DNA from: LGRD01 sp031415135
Lineage (GTDB): Bacteria > Pseudomonadota > Gammaproteobacteria > Burkholderiales > Burkholderiaceae_C
Length of the DNA: 5,752 nt
Direction of reading: 5' to 3'
Assembly: GCA_031415135.1 (NCBI GenBank)
Contig: JANORB010000136.1
Coordinates: forward strand, 1 to 5,752
Within the stretch, counting starts at the first letter, position 1, and every line of letters begins with the position of its first letter. Below are positions 1-5,058 of this stretch, one piece after another. A model generated the notes under the pieces. It had not been told where the DNA came from. It did no database searches and saw only the letters and a program-made list of their open reading frames with translations. The position numbers and the translations under genes are program-made.

Positions 1-906
1 AGCAGCCCGAAGGCGACTGCGTACGAGACCGGCAATCTCGTCTGGATTGTTTTTCCAAACCACATGCAATTTGTCGCTCAGGAGAGCGAGGTCATTCAGA
101 AGCTGCTTGCGAAATTCTTCAGAACCGGAGATCAGCGGAAGAACGACGGCTTTACCGGAGGAGGACGATTTGTTGAGCGCGGCAAACAGTTCGCTCTTAG
201 GAAAGTTCTTCTTCATGAAGTTCTCGGTTAGGACGGCGAGGACATAGTCGCTCTTTGAGAGGCCCTCGTTCACCTTCGCCGTAATACTGTCGCCCCATAT
301 GATTTCGGCGTTGTCGTACCAGCAGCTAATTCCAGCGCCAAACAGAGCGCGATATAGCGGTTCAACGATAGTGGCTTTGTCTTCGGATGCGTGGCAAAGG
401 AAGACGTCCTTGTGGGAATCTAGGTTCATGGTTTGACTCGGAAGGAAGGGTTGATCGTCCCAAAGAATGGACTCCATCGGTCCTGGAATTATCTTAGTGA
501 AATCCCTGTGCGCCGGATTAATCAGAGCGATGTGCTCGCCGTAGACCTGCTGGGAGGGCACCAAAAGGACTGGAAACGCTCCTTGCGAGAGCCAAGCTTC
601 GCCAAATGCCTGGGTCGATACCGACGGAATAGCATGGTGCCAATCATCGGGAAGGTCTGACAACTCAACGCGCTTGCATGCCACGGAGTTCGGGACAACG
701 ATGGGCACCGCGACAAAGTCATGTAGACGAGTCGATGGGCCCGAATGCTTCAACATTTCGAGCAACGCCTGAGACTTCGATGTCGCTGCGTAAAGCACAG
801 CCTTTCCATGAGGGTTCCAGCGGCCGGGGAAAAGCTTTGCGCCCCCGCCGTCGAAAGCACGAGCCGGAAATCGCTTGCTTACAACCCGCCAGAGGTATGT
901 TGCCAT
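1..906 (-). CDS. RES-TIR fusion protein, predicted dual NAD+-consuming toxin/effector (3' end outside window)
   Basis: A single open frame runs from the ATG at 906 to the left edge, giving 302 codons with no stop. Residues 1-155 form a RES domain: WR at 6-7, GRWNPHG at 28-34, VLYAATS at 37-43, LLE at 48-50, LLVPS at 114-118 and INPAHRDF at 129-136. The three residues naming the family are present as R29, E50 and S118. Residues about 166-300 form a TIR domain: DVFLCHASEDK at 167-177, GISCWYDNAEI at 192-202, GDS at 205-207, and SDYVLAVLTENF before FPKSEL, where E239 is at the position of the catalytic glutamate. RES toxins such as MbcT and ParT consume or transfer from NAD+, and many bacterial TIR domains cleave NAD+. 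Both activities in one chain are inferred here, not shown. The start is fixed by an in-frame TGA two codons upstream and by the domain beginning at once. The ribosome site is weak (GAGAA just before ATG). The gene begins 11 bases inside the second cassette. An internal ATG at 429 would give the TIR domain alone. No Xre/DUF2384 antitoxin gene lies upstream. Confidence 0.88.
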   Translation of the reverse strand, partial: MATYLWRVVSKRFPARAFDGGGAKLFPGRWNPHGKAVLYAATSKSQALLEMLKHSGPSTRLHDFVAVPIVVPNSVACKRVELSDLPDDWHHAIPSVSTQAFGEAWLSQGAFPVLLVPSQQVYGEHIALINPAHRDFTKIIPGPMESILWDDQPFLPSQTMNLDSHKDVFLCHASEDKATIVEPLYRALFGAGISCWYDNAEIIWGDSITAKVNEGLSKSDYVLAVLTENFMKKNFPKSELFAALNKSSSSGKAVVLPLISGSEEFRKQLLNDLALLSDKLHVVWKNNPDEIAGLVRSRLRAA

Positions 907-922
907 TTCTCAGGACGCCTAA
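1..922 (-). mobile_element. Second gene cassette (partial), carrying the RES-TIR gene
   Basis: By the integron rule, recombination falls between G and TTAGGC of the core site at 923-917, so this cassette starts with TTAGGC at 922 and holds the RES-TIR start only 16 bases in. Its own attC lies off the left edge. Because R'' must pair with the cassette's first bases, that attC should carry an R'' box close to GCCTAAC. The short 5' non-coding stretch is typical of cassettes and leaves no room for a dedicated promoter, so expression probably depends on transcription through cassette 1 or from attI. Confidence 0.75.
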
Positions 923-985
923 CGTTTGAGGTAAGCGGCAGAACCCGGTACCCCGGGGGCTGTCCGCTTGACCGATGGGTTAGCC
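917..985 (-). other. attC recombination site of cassette 1 (about 69 bp)
   Basis: On the minus strand the order is R'' GGCTAAC (985-979), spacer CCATC, L'' GGTCAAGCGG (973-964), a GC-rich central arm (963-939), L' CCGCTTACC (938-930), spacer TCAAAC, and R' GTTAGGC (923-917). L'' and L' pair except for one extra base, a G at 970 on the strand that would fold; this matches the extrahelical base typical of attC. The central arm can pair further through CCCGG and CCGGG around 944-957. R'' and the R' now present match imperfectly because TTAGGC belongs to the next cassette. R'' pairs perfectly with the TTAGCC at the start of cassette 1. Folding and recombination are inferred, not tested. Confidence 0.85.
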
Positions 986-1338
986 CTCGGACTCCGAGGA
1001 TTCCGAGGAGCGGTCTTGTTGAATTTGATTCGCGAGCCAGGATAGAAAGTGCAAGTAGGCAACCGCAACGAACTGCCACAGCAGCAACCAGTAGACCGAG
1101 ATAGTGATCTCTTCGATTGATGCCTTGCTGCCGCTTGCTTCTCATGTTGTATGAACGGAATGAGGGTGGTGTGCGCCCAAGAGAAAGAGGTACTCCAAAT
1201 TACCAGCGCAGCAAACACAAGCGCTGAGCCTAAGTAGAGCTTGCCATGTAGGGTCTTGTACACGGCTGGATGCGTGACAGCCAGATAAGCGAGACCAGTG
1301 GCAGCGGCCAGCAGCAGTGGGATCAGTATCGCTAGCAT
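919..1338 (-). CDS. Hypothetical small membrane protein of cassette 1, apparently frameshifted
   Basis: The family is not recognised. The ATG at 1338 follows a good ribosome site (GGAGGT at 1348-1343, 4-base spacing). The as-read frame gives 139 residues, with membrane segments at about 2-21 and 34-54. After about residue 66 this frame turns into low-quality sequence rich in Ser, Arg and Cys and reads through the attC, ending at TAG 921-919. The frame one base back (a -1 shift) is open from just after a TGA at 1144-1142 to TAA at 982-980. It reads as a natural continuation with G/C-rich third positions, a third membrane segment (VYWLLLWQFVAVAYLHFLSW) and an acidic Ser/Glu tail. The intact ancestor was therefore probably about 119 residues, spanning 1338-980 with three membrane segments, and one base seems to be missing between about 1142 and 1110. 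A sequencing error, a real mutation or recoding are all possible; no slippery heptamer is obvious. Confidence 0.6.
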   Translation of the reverse strand: MLAILIPLLLAAATGLAYLAVTHPAVYKTLHGKLYLGSALVFAALVIWSTSFSWAHTTLIPFIQHEKQAAARHQSKRSLSRSTGCCCGSSLRLPTCTFYPGSRIKFNKTAPRNPRSPRANPSVKRTAPGVPGSAAYLKR

Positions 1339-1364
1339 GCCGACCTCCGCTTCTTGAGGGCTAA
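923..1364 (-). mobile_element. First gene cassette, complete (442 bp)
   Basis: It is bounded by the core sites at 1365-1359 and 923-917, with cleavage after G in each. It contains one gene for a small membrane protein with its own ribosome site, followed by the attC. The short 5' leader, the single same-direction gene and the stop codon TAA (982-980) lying inside the R'' box are all usual for integron cassettes. Excision would give a circle in which GTTAGCC is restored opposite R'' GGCTAAC, an exact 7-base inverted match. Confidence 0.83.
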
Positions 1365-1430
1365 CGTTATATGGCCCGAACGCAGGACGCACCCGAGGTT
1401 GGCCCAAATTGGTTTCGCTTGATTGTGCAT
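1332..1430 (-). CDS. Candidate 32-codon leader ORF in attI, overlapping the cassette 1 gene start
   Basis: The ATG at 1430 has a strong GGAGGT at 1442-1437 with 6-base spacing. The ORF encodes 32 residues starting MHNQAKPIW, crosses the attI/cassette junction, and ends with TAG at 1334-1332. That stop lies just past the cassette gene's ATG (1338-1336; the overlap reads ATGCTAG), a geometry suited to translation termination and restart. The attI1 site of class 1 integrons carries a comparable short ORF (ORF-11) known to enhance translation of cassette genes. A similar role here is inference. A second ATG at 1434 is in frame with the cassette gene and would add 32 residues to it, but its 2-base spacing to the ribosome site is poor. 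Confidence 0.45.
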   Translation of the reverse strand: MHNQAKPIWANLGCVLRSGHITLALKKRRSAC

Positions 1431-1518
1431 CCATCGACCTCCCCCCTTTGAGGGGCCCCATTCTTGCCCTGCTTCTGGGCGATGGTGGGCGCGAAATGGG
1501 CCGCCTAAATTTGTCGGT
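1359..1518 (-). other. attI-like recombination region between intI and cassette 1
   Basis: The crossover core GTTAGCC is at 1365-1359 on the minus strand, within an 8-base palindrome TAACGTTA (1362-1369). The rest of the intI-cassette gap holds the leader ORF and its ribosome site. The cassette promoter Pc and the intI promoter are expected here or within the intI 5' end, but I see no convincing -35/-10 pair. TATAAC at the junction on the minus strand has no good -35 partner. No CTG-N10-CAG LexA box is obvious. The crossover is well supported by the match to cassette 1's attC; the outer limit of attI is a guess. Confidence 0.6.
1437..1442 (-). promoter_or_regulatory. Strong Shine-Dalgarno (GGAGGT) inside attI
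   Basis: GGAGGT lies 6 bases before the ATG at 1430 and 2 bases before the ATG at 1434. It belongs to the platform side of the integron, so it would stay in place whichever cassette is inserted first. That makes it a candidate built-in translation signal for incoming cassettes. Confidence 0.5.
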
Positions 1519-2604
1519 ATGAAAACACCGACGCCCAGTGCTTCTCTCAGTCCCGATCCTGCCGATGGAATGTCGCCGGCCACCCCGCCGGCTGTCAATC
1601 CCTCGCCCGCCGCGGCCGAAGCGCCGGCCCCATCGCGCCCACCGCCCCCACCGCGGTTGCTGGACCAGTTGCGCCACGCCATTCGGCTGCGGCACTATTC
1701 CATCCGCACCGAAGACACGTACGTCGACTGGTCGCGCCGCTTCATCCTGTTTCACGCCAAGCGCCATCCGCTCGATCTTGGCGCCTCGGAGGTTGCGGCG
1801 TTCCTCACGCATCTGGCGGTCGACCGGAACGTGGCGCCATCGACGCAAAACCAGGCCAAGTCGGCTTTGTTGTTCTTGTATCGGGTGGTGCTCGGCATTC
1901 AACTGCCCTGGCTGGACGAGATCGTGGCGGCCAAGGATCAACGGCGATTGCCGGTGGTGCTCACAGCGCCTGAGGTGCGCGGCCTGCTCCACGAACTCAA
2001 CGGCACCACGGGGCTGGTGGCGTCGCTGCTGTACGGCACGGGCATGCGCCTGATGGAGGCGCTGCGGCTTCGTGTCAAGGACGTGGGCTTCGAGCGGCGC
2101 GAAGTTCTGGTGCGTGACGGCAAGGGCGGCAAAGACCGTGTGACGGTGCTGCCCGAAAACCTGATCCTGCCGCTGCAGGACCAGATCGCCCGGTCCAAGG
2201 TTCAGCATGACCGCGACCTGGCGGAAGGCATGGGCAAGGTGTGGTTACCCGACGCATTGGCGGTGAAGTTTCCGCGCGCTCCGGTGGCGTGGGGCTGGCA
2301 GTGGGTGTTTCCCAGCCCGGCCCATTCGGTGGACCCGCGCAGCGGCGTGCGCCGGCGCCATCACATGAACGAAGCGTCGATCCAGAAGGCGGTGGCCGGG
2401 GCGGCCCGGCGCGCCGGCATCATCAAGCCTTGCTCGCCGCATGTGCTGCGACACTCGTTTGCCACCCACATGCTGCAGGCGGGTTACGACATCCGCACGG
2501 TCCAGGAGCTGCTGGGCCACAGTGAGGTGTCCACCACGATGATCTACACCCACGTGCTCAACCGGGGCGGCCGGGGGGTGCGCAGCCCGCTGGACCAGAT
2601 TTGA
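1519..2604 (+). CDS. intI: Integron integrase (tyrosine recombinase), complete
   Basis: A 361-residue protein that recombines attC and attI sites to insert and excise gene cassettes. It aligns by eye along its whole length with class 1 IntI1. The catalytic set is complete: R177 (GTGMR), K202 (GKGGK), H308 and R311 (SPHVLRHSFATHML), H334 (LLGHSEVSTT) and nucleophile Y343 (MIYTHVL). All are shifted by 31 from IntI1. The insertion that sets integron integrases apart from XerC/D is present at about 245-265 (LPDALAVKFPRA, then WGWQWVFPS). The core-binding domain starts near residue 46 (RLLDQLRHAIRLRHYSIRTE). The ATG at 1519 is preferred because the protein then begins MKTPTP, much like IntI1 (MKTATAP). 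The frame is open back to a TTG at 1423, but those 32 residues look non-coding. Residues 1-45 are an unusually long Pro/Ala/Ser-rich stretch. No strong ribosome site precedes the ATG. The gene converges on the acyl-CoA dehydrogenase gene with a 58-base gap. Confidence 0.95.
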   Translation: MKTPTPSASLSPDPADGMSPATPPAVNPSPAAAEAPAPSRPPPPPRLLDQLRHAIRLRHYSIRTEDTYVDWSRRFILFHAKRHPLDLGASEVAAFLTHLAVDRNVAPSTQNQAKSALLFLYRVVLGIQLPWLDEIVAAKDQRRLPVVLTAPEVRGLLHELNGTTGLVASLLYGTGMRLMEALRLRVKDVGFERREVLVRDGKGGKDRVTVLPENLILPLQDQIARSKVQHDRDLAEGMGKVWLPDALAVKFPRAPVAWGWQWVFPSPAHSVDPRSGVRRRHHMNEASIQKAVAGAARRAGIIKPCSPHVLRHSFATHMLQAGYDIRTVQELLGHSEVSTTMIYTHVLNRGGRGVRSPLDQI

Positions 2605-2612
2605 GATGCACG

Positions 2613-2679
2613 CGCCGGCTACGCCAGCGCCCTGCAGGGGCCACGCGCCGGCCGGTCGCCGGCTACGCCAGCGCCCTGC
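2613..2679. repeat. 23-bp exact direct repeat (2613-2635 and 2657-2679), a duplicate of the acyl-CoA dehydrogenase 3' end
   Basis: The two copies are identical over 23 bases and 44 bases apart. The right copy contains the last codons and stop of the acyl-CoA dehydrogenase gene (Arg-Ala-Leu-Ala-TAG). The left copy is a stray duplicate lying between that gene and the intI stop. A shorter shared stretch, CACGCGCCGG, also recurs nearby (from 2610 and from 2642), so the gap seems built from local duplications. The GC-rich palindrome CCCTGCAGGG at 2630-2639 could form a hairpin between the converging genes, but there is no T-tract, so I do not call a terminator. Confidence 0.8.
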
Positions 2680-3793
2680 CGATGAGCATCTTCTGCACGT
2701 CGCTGGTGCCCTCGTAGATCTGGCACACACGCACGTCGCGGTAAATGCGCTCGACGGGGAAGTCGCTCACATAACCGTAGCCACCGAACACCTGGATGGC
2801 GGCGCTGCAGACTTGCTCGGCCATTTCGCTGGCGAACAGCTTGGCCATCGCGGCTTCTTTCAGGCACGGCACGCCGGCGTCTTTCAGGCTCGCGGCGTGG
2901 TGGATGAGTTGCCGCGCGGCTTCAATGTGGGTCGCCATGTCGGCCAGGCGGAACTGCACGGCCTGGTGTTCGAAGATGGGCTTGCCGAACGCTTCGCGCT
3001 CCTTTGAATACTGCAGCGCCGCCTCGAACGCGGCGCGCGCCATGCCCACGCTTTGCGCGGCGATGCCGATGCGCCCGCCCTCCAGGCCCGACAGCGCGAT
3101 CTTCAAGCCCTGCCCTTCGTCGCCCAGCCGGTTGGCGGCCGGCACGCGGCAGTGCTCGAGCAGTATTTGCGCGGTGTCGCTGCTGTGCTGGCCCAGCTTG
3201 TCTTCGATGCGCGACACGGTGTAGCCGGGGTTGCTGGTCGGCACGATGAACGCGCTGATGCCCTTCTTTCCGGCCGCCTTGTCGGTCACGGCCATCACGA
3301 TCGCCACATCGCCCGACCGGCCGCTGGTGATGAACTGCTTGACGCCGTTGATCACGTACTCGTCGCCTTGCCTGATCGCGCTGGTCTTGAGCCCATCGGC
3401 CTGCGAACCCACGTGCGGCTCAGTCAGGCAGAACGCGCCCAGCAGGTCGCCACGCGCCAGCGGTTTGAGCCACTGTTCCTTTTGCGCGTCGCTGGCCCAG
3501 GCCATCAGGATCGAGCACACCGGGCAGTTGTTGACGCTCACCACGGTGGAGGTGCCGCCGTCGCCGGCGGCAATCTCTTCGAGGATGACGGCCAGCGCCA
3601 GGTAGTCCAGCCCGGCGCCGTCCCACTGCGCCGGCACCGCCACGCCATAACAGCCGAGCGCCGCCAGGCCTTTCAGTTCAGCGGCCGGAAAGTGGTGCTC
3701 CTTGTCCCAGCGCGCGGCCTGCGGGGCGATGTGGTCCTGCACATACGCGCGCACCGCGTCCTGCACGGCGCGGTGGTCTTCATTGAGTCGCAT
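2663..3793 (-). CDS. Acyl-CoA dehydrogenase (FAD-dependent), complete
   Basis: A 376-residue cytosolic flavoenzyme that oxidises acyl-CoA to trans-2-enoyl-CoA and passes electrons to ETF; this is the first step of beta-oxidation or of branched/short-chain acyl-CoA breakdown. The family order is complete: N-terminal helical domain, first signature at 120-133 (AFCLTEPHVGSQAD), middle beta domain with FITSGR, and C-terminal helical domain with KEREAFGKPIFEHQ and VFGGYGYVSDFPVERIYRD. The catalytic base is probably E361 in QIYEGTSDVQ, as in short/medium-chain enzymes. Length is normal. The ATG at 3793 gives the usual short N-terminus (MRLNEDHRAVQDAVR), with a modest GAGG about ten bases upstream. 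It lies 51 bases after the thiolase gene on the same strand, so co-transcription is likely. Substrate chain length cannot be told from sequence alone; short-chain (butyryl-CoA type) is the best guess. Confidence 0.95.
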   Translation of the reverse strand: MRLNEDHRAVQDAVRAYVQDHIAPQAARWDKEHHFPAAELKGLAALGCYGVAVPAQWDGAGLDYLALAVILEEIAAGDGGTSTVVSVNNCPVCSILMAWASDAQKEQWLKPLARGDLLGAFCLTEPHVGSQADGLKTSAIRQGDEYVINGVKQFITSGRSGDVAIVMAVTDKAAGKKGISAFIVPTSNPGYTVSRIEDKLGQHSSDTAQILLEHCRVPAANRLGDEGQGLKIALSGLEGGRIGIAAQSVGMARAAFEAALQYSKEREAFGKPIFEHQAVQFRLADMATHIEAARQLIHHAASLKDAGVPCLKEAAMAKLFASEMAEQVCSAAIQVFGGYGYVSDFPVERIYRDVRVCQIYEGTSDVQKMLIGRALA

Positions 3794-3844
3794 GGCGTTT
3801 CATCCTCGCGGGTTGATCCAAGGCCATCGCATAGCGCTCGCGGC

Positions 3845-5023
3845 TCACAGCAGCTCCAGCGCCAGCGCCGTCGCCTCGCCACCGCCGATGCACAAGGCCG
3901 CCACGCCCTTCTTCTTGTTCTGTCGGCGCAGCGCGCCGAGCAAGGTGACGACGATGCGCGCGCCGCTGGCGCCGATCGGGTGGCCCAAGGCGCAGGCGCC
4001 GCCGTGCACGTTGACGATCTCGTGCGCCAGCTTGAACTCGGTCATCGCGGCCATGGTCACCGCGGCAAAGGCTTCGTTGACCTCCCACAGGTCGACGTCG
4101 TTCACGGCCCAGCCGGCCTTCTTCAACACCTTGTCGATGGCGCCAGCCGGCGCGGTGGCAAACCACGCGGGCGCCTGCGCGTGCACCGCGTGCGCGGCGA
4201 TGCGTGCGAGCGGTTTGCAGCCCAGCCGGGCCGCGGTCGATTCGCGCATCAACACCAGCGCGGCCGCACCGTCGGAGATGCTGGACGCGTTGGCGGCGGT
4301 GATGGTGCCATCCTTCTTGAACGCGGGCTTCAGGCTGGGGATCTTGTCGAGCTTGGCCTTGAAGGGTTGTTCATCTTGCCTGATGACGGTGTCGCCGCCC
4401 TTGCCTGGCAGCGTGACGGGCGCCATCTCCCAGTCGAAGCTGCCGTCTTCATTGGCCTGCCTGGCGCGCTGGGTGGAGGCGATCGCAAACGCGTCCTGCG
4501 CCTCGCGGGTGAACTTGTACTTGGCCACGCAATCTTCGGCAAACACCCCCATCGCACGGCCGCGGTCGTAAGCGTCTTCCAGGCCGTCCATGGCCATGTG
4601 GTCGAACAGTTGCGCGGCGCCGTAGCGCACGCCCTTGCGCGCGAACACCAGGTGCGGCGCATTGCTCATGCTCTCCATGCCACCGGCCACCATCACATCG
4701 ACGCTGTCGGCGCGCAGCATGTCGTGCGCGAACATCATCGCGCGCATGCCCGAGCCGCACATCTTGCTCAACGTCACCGCGCCGGCCGACTGCGGCAGGC
4801 CCGCGCCCAGCGCCGCCTGGCGCGCCGGCGCCTGGCCCTGGCCGGCCATCAGGCAGTTGCCCATCAGCACTTCGTTGACCGCGTCGCCGGTGATGCCGGC
4901 GCGCTCGACGGCGGCCTTGATGGCCACCGCGCCGAGCTGGTAAGCGGGCACGGAAGCAAAGTCGCCCAGCAAGCCGCCGATGGGCGTGCGGGCCGCGGAA
5001 ACGATGACGATGGCGTCAGACAT
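3845..5023 (-). CDS. Acetyl-CoA C-acetyltransferase (thiolase), complete
   Basis: A 392-residue cytosolic thiolase that joins two acetyl-CoA into acetoacetyl-CoA, or runs the reverse cleavage. Length and residue numbering match the Zoogloea PhaA-type enzyme: acyl-carrying C89 (LSKMCGSGMRA), H348 (ALGHPIGASGARI) and C378 (ALCIGGGEATALALEL), with VNEAFAAV before them. The ATG at 5023 is supported by AAGGAG at 5035-5030 with 6-base spacing and by the family start MSDAIVIVSAARTPIG. It sits 35 bases downstream of aceK and 51 upstream of the acyl-CoA dehydrogenase gene. With that neighbour, a role in fatty-acid or short-chain acyl-CoA breakdown is more likely than polyhydroxybutyrate synthesis, since no phaB or phaC is present here. 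A longer open frame extends upstream to about 5626, but it only overlaps aceK in the wrong frame. Confidence 0.95.
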   Translation of the reverse strand: MSDAIVIVSAARTPIGGLLGDFASVPAYQLGAVAIKAAVERAGITGDAVNEVLMGNCLMAGQGQAPARQAALGAGLPQSAGAVTLSKMCGSGMRAMMFAHDMLRADSVDVMVAGGMESMSNAPHLVFARKGVRYGAAQLFDHMAMDGLEDAYDRGRAMGVFAEDCVAKYKFTREAQDAFAIASTQRARQANEDGSFDWEMAPVTLPGKGGDTVIRQDEQPFKAKLDKIPSLKPAFKKDGTITAANASSISDGAAALVLMRESTAARLGCKPLARIAAHAVHAQAPAWFATAPAGAIDKVLKKAGWAVNDVDLWEVNEAFAAVTMAAMTEFKLAHEIVNVHGGACALGHPIGASGARIVVTLLGALRRQNKKKGVAALCIGGGEATALALELL

Positions 5024-5058
5024 GGTGAGCTCCTTGTCGAGAGTGAACGAGCGCCGGT

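Larger units (their letters stand above)
1..2604. mobile_element. Head of a chromosomal integron (intI, attI, first two cassettes; left side open)
   Basis: An integron integrase gene on the plus strand sits beside an attI-like region and at least two cassettes transcribed on the minus strand away from it. This is the standard integron layout. Cassette junctions are marked by core sites on the minus strand: GTTAGCC at 1365-1359 (attI/cassette 1) and GTTAGGC at 923-917 (cassette 1/cassette 2). A foldable attC separates the cassettes. No transposon ends, sul1/qacE 3' conserved segment or resistance genes are seen, and the flank is core metabolism, so a sedentary chromosomal integron is more likely than a mobile class 1-3 element. 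The array continues beyond the left edge, so its size is unknown. Confidence 0.85.

Noticed and set aside
47..722. Short open frames of 60-75 codons on both strands (for example 47-247 and 433-660 plus, 522-722 minus)
   Set aside because: They overlap the RES-TIR frame in other registers and show no motif or ribosome site.
879..1145. Minus-strand 88-codon frame starting at ATG 1145
   Set aside because: It is partly hydrophobic, but its third codon positions are A/T-rich compared with the -1 frame over the same bases. It also runs past the attC into the RES-TIR start and has no clear ribosome site.
1423..1518. TTG start at 1423 giving a 393-residue integrase
   Set aside because: The added 32 residues look non-coding, overlap the attI region and do not resemble any IntI start. 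The ATG at 1519 gives an IntI1-like MKTPTP start.
1366..1518. Promoters and LexA box for intI and the cassettes
   Set aside because: TATAAC (minus, at the junction) and TAAATT at 1506-1511 (plus) resemble -10 boxes, but neither has a credible -35 at the right distance, and no CTG-N10-CAG site was found.
1339..2208. Upstream part of a 429-codon minus-strand frame leading into the cassette 1 gene
   Set aside because: Above 1434 it is only the antisense of intI and has no protein-like features. Only the section from 1434 or 1338 downwards is plausible.
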